Below are positions 8,382 through 16,839 of a stretch of DNA of 64,000 bases, one piece after another. Location: positions 160,551-224,550 of the forward strand of contig CALNWN010000009.1 of NCBI GenBank assembly GCA_940746715.1. Direction: 5' to 3'. The notes beneath the pieces were generated by a model. The model was given only the letters and a program-made list of their open reading frames with translations. It was not told the DNA's origin and did not search any database. The position numbers were made by a program, and so were the translations under genes. Source of the DNA: an uncultured Paraburkholderia sp. (lineage in GTDB: Bacteria > Pseudomonadota > Gammaproteobacteria > Burkholderiales > Burkholderiaceae). Position 1 is the first letter of the stretch. The number at the start of each line of letters is the position of its first letter.

Positions 8382-9452
8382 TCACACCAAACGCCAGCCG
8401 ATCGGTTCACCACCGCGCAGCGGCACAACCGGCGTGTCGCCGACCGGCAGCTCCGCGGGCAGCGCCCACTCCTCGCGACGCAGCGTGACCTTCTCGCTGT
8501 TGCGCGGCAGACCGTAGAAATCCGCGCCGAAGAAGCTCGCGAAGCCTTCCAGCTTGTCGAGCGCGCCGGCTTTGTCGAACGCCTCGGTGTACAGCTCCAG
8601 CGCATGCAGCGCCGTGTAGCAGCCCGCGCAGCCGCACGCGTGCTCCTTCAGACCCTTCGGATGCGGCGCGCTGTCCGTGCCGAGGAAGAAGCGCGGATTG
8701 CCTGACGTCGCTGCCTCGACGAGCGCCACGCGATGCGTCTCGCGCTTGAGCACCGGCAGGCAGTAGTAATGCGGGCGAATGCCGCCCTGGAAGATCGCAT
8801 TGCGGTTATAGAGCAGATGGTGCGCGGTGATAGTCGCGCCTAGCAGATCGGGGCCGACGCCCGCCTCGCGAATGTAGTCCACCGCGTCTTTCGTCGTGAT
8901 GTGCTCGAACACCACCTTCAGCGCCGGAAAATCGCGGCGCAGCGGCGTCATGACCCGGTCGATGAACACCTTTTCGCGGTCGAACAGATCGATCGACGAA
9001 TCCGTCACCTCGCCGTGCACGAGGAGCGGCATGCCGGTTTCCTGCATCGCCTCGAGCGTCTTCGCGCACTTCATGATGTCCGTCACGCCCGCGTCGGAGT
9101 TGGTCGTCGCGCCGGCCGGATACAGCTTTACGCCGTGCACGAAGCCGCTTTCGCGCGCGCGGCGGATTTCGTCGGGCGGCGTGTTGTCGGTCAGGTACAG
9201 CGTCATGAGCGGCTCGAACTTCGCGCCGGCCGGGATGGCGGCAACGATCCGCTCGCGGTATGCCGCTGCCATTGCCGTGGTCGTGACCGGCGGCTTCAGG
9301 TTCGGCATGATGATCGCGCGGCCGAACTGGCGCGCGGTATCCGGCAACACCGCCGCCAGCATGGCGCCGTCGCGCACATGCAGGTGCCAGTCGTCCGGGC
9401 GAGCGAGCGTGATGGAGTCGCGGGAATCGGGAGAAGCGTTGGAAGCGGTCAT
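8382..9452 (-). CDS. pyrC: dihydroorotase
   Basis: The 356-residue class II dihydroorotase closes carbamoyl-aspartate to dihydroorotate in pyrimidine synthesis. The zinc ligands HLH are at residues 23-25 in DWHLHVRDG. VKLYPAGATTNS carries the carboxylated lysine, and later histidines lie in LVHGEV and ITAHHL. The start at 9452 (MTASNASPDS) gives the E. coli-type length; 30 further in-frame residues upstream look non-coding. It is first of a pyrC-DUF3025 pair. Confidence 0.95.
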   Translation of the reverse strand: MTASNASPDSRDSITLARPDDWHLHVRDGAMLAAVLPDTARQFGRAIIMPNLKPPVTTTAMAAAYRERIVAAIPAGAKFEPLMTLYLTDNTPPDEIRRARESGFVHGVKLYPAGATTNSDAGVTDIMKCAKTLEAMQETGMPLLVHGEVTDSSIDLFDREKVFIDRVMTPLRRDFPALKVVFEHITTKDAVDYIREAGVGPDLLGATITAHHLLYNRNAIFQGGIRPHYYCLPVLKRETHRVALVEAATSGNPRFFLGTDSAPHPKGLKEHACGCAGCYTALHALELYTEAFDKAGALDKLEGFASFFGADFYGLPRNSEKVTLRREEWALPAELPVGDTPVVPLRGGEPIGWRLV

Positions 9453-9582
9453 GGCGAGAGAGAACGGAAGCAGAACGGATGGCAGCGCCGAATGCGCACA
9501 ATACGGAACAATGCCCGGACAATGCACCGACGATGAGGTCAAACCGTTGTGTTGCGGCCTGAATACACGTCAATTTTGCTAT

Positions 9583-9609
9583 TTGGCGCTTCTGGCTCGG
9601 TGATATACT
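9583..9609 (+). promoter_or_regulatory. extended minus-10 promoter upstream of the glutamine amidotransferase
   Basis: TGATATACT (TGn followed by TATACT, 9601-9609) is an extended minus-10, with TTGGCG 15 bases further upstream. It lies about 50 bases before the ATG at 9661. Confidence 0.5.
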
Positions 9610-9660
9610 TAGAAAATCATCATTGTAACGGCTTGCCCCGTTCACAGGCTTACCCGCAAC

Positions 9661-10605
9661 ATGTGCCAACTTCTCGGAATGAATTGCGCCGCGCCGACGG
9701 ACGTCACGTTCTCGTTCACCGGCTTTGCGGCGCGCGGCGGCGTCACCGATCACCATGCCGACGGCTTGGGCATCGCCTTCTTCGAAGACAAAGCGTGTCG
9801 CCTGTTCATCGACCATCAGTCGTCGGCCACTTCGCCGATCGCCGAAATGGTCAAGCGCTATCCGATCAAGTCGAAGAACACGATCGCGCATATCCGTAAG
9901 GCGACGCAAGGGCACATCCTGCTGGAAAACTGTCACCCGTTCATGCGCGAACTATGGGGACGCCACTGGATCTTCGCGCACAACGGCGATCTGAAGGACT
10001 ATTCGCCGGTGCTCTCGGGCGTCTATCAGGCAGTCGGCACAACCGACAGCGAAGTGGCCTTCTGCGCGCTGCTCGAAGGTCTGCGCAAGGCGTTTCCGGG
10101 CACGCAGCAGCCGCCGCTCAACGAGCTGTTCGCCGCGCTCGAAACGCTCACACGCGAGATCACGCAATTCGGCGCGTTCAATTTCCTGATGTCGAATGGC
10201 CGGGCGCTGTTCGCGCATTGCTCGACGCATCTGCATTACATCGTGCGGCGCTGGCCGTTTTCCACCGCGCATCTCGTGGATGCCGACGTGTCCATCGACT
10301 TCGCGAAATACACCACGCCCGAAGACCGCGTCGCCGTGGTCGCGACGCAGCCGCTGACGGACAACGAAGTGTGGACCGCGTTTGCTCCCGGCGATCTGCT
10401 GATGTTCCAGCACGGCGACGTGATTGGCCGCGTCAATGTGCCGGTGCCGGCCTCGGTGCTGGAAAAGCTGCGCAATCCGTGTCTGGACGCGTCCGCTTCG
10501 GCGAGCACGATTGCGGCTTCGGTCGCGGCTTCGCCTGCTCTCGCGGAAGTGGAAGTGGATGTCGATCTCGAAGCAGCCGACGACGCCGCGGCGTTCGAGT
10601 CGTGA
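9661..10605 (+). CDS. class II glutamine amidotransferase (YafJ-like)
   Basis: The mature protein starts MCQLLGMNC, so Cys2 becomes the N-terminal nucleophile of an Ntn-type glutaminase. HIRKATQGHILLENCHPF and the HNGDLKDY motif are conserved glutamine-site elements. At 314 residues it consists of the GATase domain only, as in YafJ, with no synthetase domain. The last ~50 residues are low-complexity, acidic and alanine-rich. Its acceptor substrate is unknown. It is monocistronic, with its own promoter and a shared terminator downstream. Confidence 0.9.
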   Translation: MCQLLGMNCAAPTDVTFSFTGFAARGGVTDHHADGLGIAFFEDKACRLFIDHQSSATSPIAEMVKRYPIKSKNTIAHIRKATQGHILLENCHPFMRELWGRHWIFAHNGDLKDYSPVLSGVYQAVGTTDSEVAFCALLEGLRKAFPGTQQPPLNELFAALETLTREITQFGAFNFLMSNGRALFAHCSTHLHYIVRRWPFSTAHLVDADVSIDFAKYTTPEDRVAVVATQPLTDNEVWTAFAPGDLLMFQHGDVIGRVNVPVPASVLEKLRNPCLDASASASTIAASVAASPALAEVEVDVDLEAADDAAAFES

Positions 10606-10635
10606 CGCGCGCCGGCGAGCCAGCCGCGCGTCGAT

Positions 10636-10665
10636 AAAAAAAGCCGCTCGTTCGAGCGGCTTTTC
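10636..10665. terminator. bidirectional terminator (amidotransferase/gltL)
   Basis: AAAAGCCGCTCG (10639-10650) and CGAGCGGCTTTT (10653-10664) form a 12-bp stem with a TT loop between convergent genes, with A and T runs on both sides. Confidence 0.85.
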
Positions 10666-10714
10666 GTTGGCCGAGCGCCGCGCAAAAAGCGCCGCGGCCT
10701 CCGGTGTTCCAGCC

Positions 10715-11440
10715 TCAGTGCAGGATCTTCGCCAGAAAATCCTTCGCGCGATCGGACTTCGGATTGGCGAAGAAGTCTTCCTTGCGGTCGTCTTCGACGA
10801 TCAAGCCCTTGTCCATGAAAATCACGCGGTGCGCGACCTTCTTCGCGAAGCCCATTTCGTGTGTCACGCACATCATGGTCATGCCTTCCTGCGCGAGTTC
10901 GACCATCACGTCGAGCACTTCGTTGATCATTTCCGGGTCAAGCGCCGAAGTCGGCTCGTCGAACAGCATCGCGATCGAGTCCATGGACAGCGCGCGCGCA
11001 ATCGCCACGCGCTGCTGCTGACCGCCCGACAACTGCCCCGGGAATTTGTCCGCGTGCGCGCGCAGGCCGACGCGCTCCAGCAGCTTCAGACCCTTCGCCG
11101 ACGCTTCGTCCTTCGAGCGGCCGAGCACCTTGATCTGCGCGAGCGTGAGGTTTTGCACGATCGACAGATGCGGGAACAGCTCGAAGTGCTGGAACACCAT
11201 GCCGACCTTCGAGCGCAGCTTCGACAGATTGGTTTTCTTATCCGTCAGCGACTGACCGTTGATGACGATCTCGCCCTTCTGGAATGGCTCGAGGCCATTC
11301 ACGGTCTTGATCAGCGTGGACTTGCCCGACCCCGACGGCCCGCACACCACGACCACTTCACCCTTTTTGACTTCCGTGGTGCAGTCGGTCAGCACCTGAA
11401 ACTGGCCGTACCACTTCGAAACATTCTTGATAGAGATCAT
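10715..11440 (-). CDS. gltL: glutamate/aspartate ABC transporter ATP-binding protein
   Basis: The 241-residue ATPase powers amino-acid uptake. Walker A GPSGSGKS is at residues 34-41, the signature LSGGQQQR near residue 135 and Walker B MLFDEPTSALD near residue 158. The start ATG (11438-11440) overlaps the stop of the preceding permease gene by four bases, indicating translational coupling, which decides this start over the longer open frame. It is last in the gltI-J-K-L order, the standard polar amino acid (PAAT) operon. Confidence 0.95.
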   Translation of the reverse strand: MISIKNVSKWYGQFQVLTDCTTEVKKGEVVVVCGPSGSGKSTLIKTVNGLEPFQKGEIVINGQSLTDKKTNLSKLRSKVGMVFQHFELFPHLSIVQNLTLAQIKVLGRSKDEASAKGLKLLERVGLRAHADKFPGQLSGGQQQRVAIARALSMDSIAMLFDEPTSALDPEMINEVLDVMVELAQEGMTMMCVTHEMGFAKKVAHRVIFMDKGLIVEDDRKEDFFANPKSDRAKDFLAKILH

Positions 11441-12117
11441 CTTGCGACCTTTTTCTGAAAACCTTTGACGAGGCTCGACGCGATCACGCAGATCACGAAA
11501 TAACACGCGCCCGCGAACAGTACCATTTCGACATTCGTACCGTCACGGTCGCCAATATTCGTGGCGGTGCGGAAGAAGTCGGCGAGGCTGATCACGTAGA
11601 CGAGCGACGTATCCTGAAAGAGCACGATGCCCTGCGTGAGCAGCAAGGGCACCATCGCGCGAAATGCCTGCGGCAGGATGATGAGGCGCATGGCCTGCCC
11701 GTAGCCCATGCCGAGTGCGAACGCCGCGTTGACCTGTCCGCGCGGCACCGCCTGAATGCCCGCGCGGATGATCTCCGAGTAATACGCCGCCTCGAAGAGC
11801 GAAAACGCGACCATGGCCGACGCGAGACGAATGTCGATATCCGCCGACAGCCCGAGCACATTCTGCAGCACCTGCGGCACGATCAGGAAGAACCACAGCA
11901 GGACCATCACCAGCGGGATCGAACGGAAAATCGTCACGTAGCCCTTCGCGAACCACTCGAAAGGCTTGAACGACGACAGCCTCAGCATCGCGAGGACCGT
12001 GCCCCAGACGATGCCGACCACGATTGCGATCAGCGTGATCTTGAAAGTGACGATGGCGCCGGTCCACAGCGTAGGCAGTGCGCCCGGAATACCGCTCCAG
12101 TCGAAATGGTGCATCAC
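11437..12117 (-). CDS. gltK: glutamate/aspartate ABC transporter permease
   Basis: The 226-residue inner-membrane protein has about five hydrophobic segments and the HisM-type coupling motif ALGMGYGQAMRLIILPQAF. TLWTGAIVTFKITLIAIVVG is the typical N-terminal helix of PAAT permeases. It overlaps both neighbours by four bases, so gltJ, gltK and gltL are translated as a coupled set. Confidence 0.95.
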   Translation of the reverse strand: MMHHFDWSGIPGALPTLWTGAIVTFKITLIAIVVGIVWGTVLAMLRLSSFKPFEWFAKGYVTIFRSIPLVMVLLWFFLIVPQVLQNVLGLSADIDIRLASAMVAFSLFEAAYYSEIIRAGIQAVPRGQVNAAFALGMGYGQAMRLIILPQAFRAMVPLLLTQGIVLFQDTSLVYVISLADFFRTATNIGDRDGTNVEMVLFAGACYFVICVIASSLVKGFQKKVAR

Positions 12118-12860
12118 TTGCCTCCGATATAGCCGGGCAACCGGGACTTTGCTTCGACCCAGCGCATCAGTTGCATCACGACCAGGTTGATCAGCACGTA
12201 CGCGAGCGTGACGGCGATGAACGACTCATAGGTCTGCGACGTGTAGTCGACGAGCTGACGCGCCTGTGCGGACAGATCGAGCAGACCGATGGTCGACGCG
12301 ACCGCCGAGTTCTTGAAGATATTCAGGAACTCGGACGTGAGCGGCGGCACGATGATCCGGTAAGCAACCGGCAGCAGCACGTAGCGATACGTCTGCCATT
12401 GCGTGAAGCCCATGGCGAGGCCCGCGGCGCGCTGGCCGCGCGGCAGCGCGTTGATGCCCGAGCGCACCTGCTCGCACACGCGCGCGGCGGTGAAGAGCCC
12501 GAGGCAGATGATCGACGCGGAGAAGAACTGCGCGCCCGGAGGCAATTGCTTGAACCAGTTGCCGATGGACACCGGCAGCAATTCCGGTATCACGAGATAC
12601 CAGGTGAAGAACTGCACGATCAGCGGAATGTTACGGAAAATCGCGACGTAGACGGTGCCGATGCCCGACGCCCATTTATTCGGCACCGTGCGCAGCACGC
12701 CGAAAAACGAACCGACGATCAGCGCGATTACCCATGCCGACAGCGACACGGTAATCGTTACCCAGAAGCCCGACAGCAACCAGCCCAGATAAGTGGTCGG
12801 CTCGCCGGTGGAGACCGGAGTTAGCAGAATGCCCCAGTTCCAATGATATGACATGACCAA
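12114..12860 (-). CDS. gltJ: glutamate/aspartate ABC transporter permease
   Basis: The 248-residue inner-membrane partner of GltK begins with the short hydrophilic N terminus MSYHWNWGILLTP seen in GltJ proteins (preceded by two residues) and carries AGLAMGFTQWQTYRYVLLP, the EAA-type loop that docks on the ATPase. It is separated from gltI by 76 bases containing a hairpin and overlaps gltK by four bases. Confidence 0.94.
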   Translation of the reverse strand: MVMSYHWNWGILLTPVSTGEPTTYLGWLLSGFWVTITVSLSAWVIALIVGSFFGVLRTVPNKWASGIGTVYVAIFRNIPLIVQFFTWYLVIPELLPVSIGNWFKQLPPGAQFFSASIICLGLFTAARVCEQVRSGINALPRGQRAAGLAMGFTQWQTYRYVLLPVAYRIIVPPLTSEFLNIFKNSAVASTIGLLDLSAQARQLVDYTSQTYESFIAVTLAYVLINLVVMQLMRWVEAKSRLPGYIGGK

Positions 12861-12874
12861 GACTCCAGCAAAAA

Positions 12875-12907
12875 GAAACGGAAGAAGCGCGCGGCCCCTT
12901 CCGTTTC
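12875..12907 (-). promoter_or_regulatory. intercistronic hairpin between gltI and gltJ
   Basis: GAAACGGAAG (12875-12884) pairs with CTTCCGTTTC (12898-12907), forming a 10-bp stem in the gap between the binding-protein gene and the permease genes. It has no strong T run, so partial termination or 3'-end protection of gltI mRNA is more likely than full termination. Confidence 0.55.
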
Positions 12908-12936
12908 ATTCAGCATTTCAAAAAAACAGCTAAGGT

Positions 12937-13830
12937 TTAATCGATTGCCTTGTCATTCGGGCTCTTGAAGAGCGCCTTCATGGCGTCGCTTTCCGGGAAG
13001 TTCAGGTTCAGGCCCTTCGGCGGAATCGGCGATTCGAACCACTTCTTGTAGATCTTGTTGGCTTCGCCCGAGGTTTCGACCTTCGCGATCGCCTCGTCCA
13101 CAACCTTCTTGAACTTCGGATCGTTCTTGCGCAGCATGCAGCCGTACGCTTCATGCGACTGCGGCGCGCCGACGATCACGAAATCGCCCGGATTGTTCGA
13201 CTTGGCGCGCTCGCCGGCGAGCAGCGCGTCGTCCATCATGAACGCGGCGGCACGGCCGGTGGACAGCGTCAGGAACGACTCGCCGTGGTCCTTCGCGCTG
13301 ATGATGTTCATGCCCATGTTCTTGTCCTGGTTCATCTTGCGAAGCAGGCGCTCGGACGTGGTGCCGGCGGTCGTGACGACCGTCTTGCCCTTCAGGTCGG
13401 CCCAGTCCTTGATGCCCGAATCCTTCTTGGTCATCAGACGCGTGCCGATCACAAAGATCGTGTTCGAGAACGCCACCTGTTGCTGGCGTTCCGCGTTATT
13501 CGTGGTGGAGCCGCATTCCATGTCGACGGTGCCGTTCTGCACCAGCGGAATACGGTTTTGCGATGTGACCGGAATCAGCTTCACTTTCAGGTTCGGCGCA
13601 TTCAGCTTCTGCTTGACCGCGTCGACCACCTTCAGCGCGAATTCCTGCGAATAGCCGATCACATTCTGCTTGTCGTCATAGTAGGAAAACGGAATCGACG
13701 ATTCGCGATGGCCCAGCGAAATGACGCCCGTGTCCTTGATTTTCTTCAGCGTGCCGGCGTCCTGCGCGTGCGCGCCAACCGTAAACAGTCCGAGAGTCGC
13801 GAGCAGCAACGCAGCCTTTTTAACCTTCAT
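12937..13830 (-). CDS. gltI: glutamate/aspartate ABC transporter substrate-binding protein
   Basis: The 297-residue periplasmic protein has a clear signal peptide (MKVKKAALLLATLGLF, cleavage after AHA). An SBP_bac_3 fold follows, with RESSIPFSYYDDKQ and the RLMTKKDSGIKDWADLKGK segment. The start at 13830 is fixed by an AAGGAG sequence just upstream and by the signal peptide; longer frames add non-coding residues. It binds L-glutamate and probably L-aspartate. It leads the gltIJKL operon beside gdhA, linking glutamate uptake and oxidation. Confidence 0.95.
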   Translation of the reverse strand: MKVKKAALLLATLGLFTVGAHAQDAGTLKKIKDTGVISLGHRESSIPFSYYDDKQNVIGYSQEFALKVVDAVKQKLNAPNLKVKLIPVTSQNRIPLVQNGTVDMECGSTTNNAERQQQVAFSNTIFVIGTRLMTKKDSGIKDWADLKGKTVVTTAGTTSERLLRKMNQDKNMGMNIISAKDHGESFLTLSTGRAAAFMMDDALLAGERAKSNNPGDFVIVGAPQSHEAYGCMLRKNDPKFKKVVDEAIAKVETSGEANKIYKKWFESPIPPKGLNLNFPESDAMKALFKSPNDKAID

Positions 13831-13974
13831 GTTTGATCTCCTTGGCAAGAACCGGCGCCAGTTTAGCAAAGTAATTATTCTGAAAGTACGGCAGTAAACC
13901 ATGGTTGTTGCGTACACGCCGCTATCGGCGGGCGACGGATTCGCGCAGTCGGTCAAGGTTTCCGGATATGCAAA

Positions 13975-14005
13975 GGCGGGCGGCATCTTTACGATGCCGC
14001 CCGCC
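13975..14005 (-). terminator. hairpin downstream of gdhA
   Basis: A perfect 13-bp GC-rich stem (GGCGGGCGGCATC with its complement, loop TTTAC) lies about 125 bases after the gdhA stop. No long T run follows, so termination is probable but not certain. Confidence 0.5.
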
Positions 14006-14128
14006 AGGTCCAACGCGCGCTCTTGTGGAGCACGTTCAGGCATGCGCATTCACGTGAAATGCACGGCGCATCCGCGAGGTAGCGGACCCGCCGTTTTCTC
14101 TTCCGCCTGCTGTAGTTACAGCCTGCGA

Positions 14129-15442
14129 TCAGGGATACAGGCCGCGCATTTCGCGCGCTTGCAGAATCCGCTTACACGCGACGATAAACGCCGCCGTGCG
14201 CACGGAAACGCTCTGCTCGCTCGACACCTGCCACACGGCGGCAAACGCTTCGCGCATGACGCGCTCGAGGCGCTGGTTGATTTCGTCTTCGGTCCAGAAA
14301 AAGCTGGAGAAGTCCTGCACCCATTCGAAGTACGACACCGTCACGCCGCCGGCGTTGGCCGCCACGTCCGGAATCACGAGGATGCCGCGGTCGTGCAGGA
14401 TGTCGTCGGCTGCCGTGGTGGTCGGGCCGTTTGCGCCTTCCACGACGATCCGCGTCTTGATCTTGCCGGCATTCTTTTCAGTGATCTGGTTTTCGAGCGC
14501 CGCCGGAATCAGGATATCCGACTCCACGGTCCAGAACTCTTCGTTCGTCACCGCGTCGGCTTCCGGGAAACCGCCCACGCCGTCCGTCTTCGCGACGTGC
14601 TCGAGCAGCGCGACCGCGTCGATACCCGTCGACTTGTACAGCGAGCCCGTGTGATCCTGCACCGCGACGACTTTCGCGCCCGCTTCCTGGAAGAGACGCG
14701 CGGCAATCCCGCCGACGTTGCCGAAGCCTTGCACGGCAATGCGCGCCCCTTCGATGTCGAAGCCGATGCGGCGTGCCGCTTCGCAGCCCACCACGAACAC
14801 GCCGCGGCCCGTCGCTTCACGTCGGCCGAGCGAACCGCCGAGCGTGATCGGCTTGCCGGTCACGACGCCGGTTGCCGTTTGGCCCTGGTTCATCGAGTAC
14901 GTGTCCATCATCCACGCCATGATCTGCTCGTTCGTGTTCACGTCTGGCGCGGGAATGTCGGTGTTCGGTCCGATGATGATGCCGATTTCGCTGGTGTAGC
15001 GGCGCGTCACGCGCTCCAGTTCGCCACGCGAGAGCTTGCGCGGATCGAGGCGGATACCGCCCTTCGCGCCGCCGTAAGGAACGTTCACCGCGGCGTTTTT
15101 GACCGACATCCATGCGGACAGCGCCATCACTTCCGACAGCGTCACGTCCTGGTGATAGCGCACGCCGCCCTTGCCCGGACCGCGCGACACGTTGTGCTGC
15201 ACGCGGTAGCCCTCGAAGTGCGCGACGGTGCCGTTATCGAGCTCGATAGGCACGTCGACGATCAGTATGCGCTTCGGGCGCTTCAGGGTTTCGAGCCAGC
15301 GGGACAGCGAGCCGAGGTACGGCGCGACGCGGTCGACCTGGCGGAGGTAGTTACCCCACGGGCCGAGGTCATCGCTATTCAGGTAGGAGGGAACGGATTG
15401 CAACGTTGAGGCGGATTGGGCGACTTGCTGCTGGGAAGACAT
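14129..15442 (-). CDS. gdhA: glutamate dehydrogenase (Glu/Leu/Phe/Val family)
   Basis: The 437-residue enzyme interconverts glutamate and 2-oxoglutarate plus ammonia. GPGKGGVRYH and VPYGGAKGGIRLDP hold the substrate-site lysines in the N-terminal half. The Rossmann fingerprint GFGNVGG lies in the C-terminal half near residue 242. Size fits the hexameric type. The similarity to the GudB/RocG style suggests NAD-linked catabolic use, but cofactor choice is not certain from sequence. It lies upstream of the glutamate transporter on the same strand. Confidence 0.93.
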   Translation of the reverse strand: MSSQQQVAQSASTLQSVPSYLNSDDLGPWGNYLRQVDRVAPYLGSLSRWLETLKRPKRILIVDVPIELDNGTVAHFEGYRVQHNVSRGPGKGGVRYHQDVTLSEVMALSAWMSVKNAAVNVPYGGAKGGIRLDPRKLSRGELERVTRRYTSEIGIIIGPNTDIPAPDVNTNEQIMAWMMDTYSMNQGQTATGVVTGKPITLGGSLGRREATGRGVFVVGCEAARRIGFDIEGARIAVQGFGNVGGIAARLFQEAGAKVVAVQDHTGSLYKSTGIDAVALLEHVAKTDGVGGFPEADAVTNEEFWTVESDILIPAALENQITEKNAGKIKTRIVVEGANGPTTTAADDILHDRGILVIPDVAANAGGVTVSYFEWVQDFSSFFWTEDEINQRLERVMREAFAAVWQVSSEQSVSVRTAAFIVACKRILQAREMRGLYP

Positions 15443-15646
15443 GAACGCTCCGGCGTTGATCGAATAGCAGCATTGTCGAAAAACGCCGATTTGAAATCCA
15501 ATGCCGTTTCCTTATCCGGTTATGTTTTTTTTGCATAATCATGCCGAAGCCGCAAATTCGTGTCGCGGTAGCGCACGTTTGCTGCGGGCTTCATGCAGGT
15601 TCCAGGCAAACCTTGACCAGTTTTCAAGCGCGGCTCGCGCCGGCGC

Positions 15647-16603
15647 TCATGCGCCGCCGTGCGTCAGCTCTTCCGAGACCACGTCCCACAGCTGCCGCAC
15701 GAAGATCTGACGCGCGTCGTCGCTCTTCGCGGCCAGCTTGTCGCGGTAAAGGCGTATTTCCATGGTGAGCGTGAGTTGCCCTTCGGGCGTGCCGCGCTTG
15801 GCGCGGTCGAGCCGGATGAGCTTGCCGTCCGCGACTGCGTCTTCCACCGCGCTATGCGGCAGGAATGCAATGCCGTGGCCCGCCAGCGCCATCGCCTTCA
15901 GACCTTCGGCCATGTCGGTTTCGTAGAGCCGGTCCAGATAGAGGCGCTCCGGCGCGTTGGCCAGAATCACCTCCGTCATGCGGCCCAGGTAAGCGTTGGG
16001 CGTGTACGACAGGTAAGGCGTGGGCGCCTCCGCGGTACCCGGCAACGTGTGACGCGGACGGCCCGCGCGGCACGGCGCGGAAAACGGACTGATCGGCTCG
16101 TTGCCAAGCGTCAGCATGTCGTAGCGGCCCGGATCGAGCGCGACGGGATGGCTGGGATGGTGATAGCCCATCACCAGATCGCAGCCGCCTTCCACCAGCG
16201 AGAGCGCCGCGTCGTGCACGTTGAGCGCGCGCAGCCGCGTATGGATCGTGCCCATCTGCGCCTCGATGCGTTGCAGCCAGCGCGGAAAGTAAGTGAGCGA
16301 CAGCGTGTGCGGCACGGCGAATTCGATGGTCGCCTGCGGCGTCGCCGTGTGGCCGCGCAGCAGCGCGCGCGCCTCGTGGAACTGCGACAGCATGGCGAGC
16401 GCCTGTTCGTTGAACACCTGGCCCGCCGGCGTCAGGCGCGTCGGATACACCGAGCGGTCGATCAGTTCCGTGCCGAGCCAGGCCTCCAGCGCCTGGATGC
16501 GTCGCGAGAACGCCGGCTGCGTGACATGGCGCAGCTCAGCCGAGCGGCTGAAACTGTGCGTTTCCGCGAGCGAAACGAAGTCTTCGAGCCATTTGAGTTC
16601 CAT
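15647..16603 (-). CDS. LysR-family regulator, HypT/YjiE-like
   Basis: The 318-residue protein has an N-terminal winged helix (residues 3-62) with TQPAFSRRIQALEAWLGTEL, followed by a LysR substrate domain. The spacing and wording of the DNA-binding domain and of LSYTPNAYLGRM resemble E. coli HypT (YjiE), a hypochlorite-responsive regulator, but the oxidant-sensing residues cannot be confirmed. It is divergent from purB with about 236 bases between them. The first cysteine-free helix region is intact, so it is probably functional. Targets are unknown. Confidence 0.85.
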   Translation of the reverse strand: MELKWLEDFVSLAETHSFSRSAELRHVTQPAFSRRIQALEAWLGTELIDRSVYPTRLTPAGQVFNEQALAMLSQFHEARALLRGHTATPQATIEFAVPHTLSLTYFPRWLQRIEAQMGTIHTRLRALNVHDAALSLVEGGCDLVMGYHHPSHPVALDPGRYDMLTLGNEPISPFSAPCRAGRPRHTLPGTAEAPTPYLSYTPNAYLGRMTEVILANAPERLYLDRLYETDMAEGLKAMALAGHGIAFLPHSAVEDAVADGKLIRLDRAKRGTPEGQLTLTMEIRLYRDKLAAKSDDARQIFVRQLWDVVSEELTHGGA

Positions 16604-16839
16604 GCGAAGCCTGCTGCCGGCGAGAAAGAAGAAGTCAGCATTCTAGTGGCTCTGCGAATGCGTCCATCCGGTCGCCGGTCGCGTCGCCCGTACGGGGTTC
16701 AGTTCGGCTCAGTGCGGCTGAGCGCCGGCCGCCGGATTCCGGGTCAATCCGCCCGTAGTGGTAAAATTCGCGGTTCCCTCCGTTCCGATCTGCCCGCTGT
16801 CACTTCAGCGGGCGCTCAACGCTTAGACCAGCCGCCATC

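Noticed and set aside
13838..13870. Sigma-54-like TGGC...TTGC before gltI on the minus strand
   Set aside because: GG and GC are 11 bases apart where 10 are required, and the site would overlap the ribosome-binding region.
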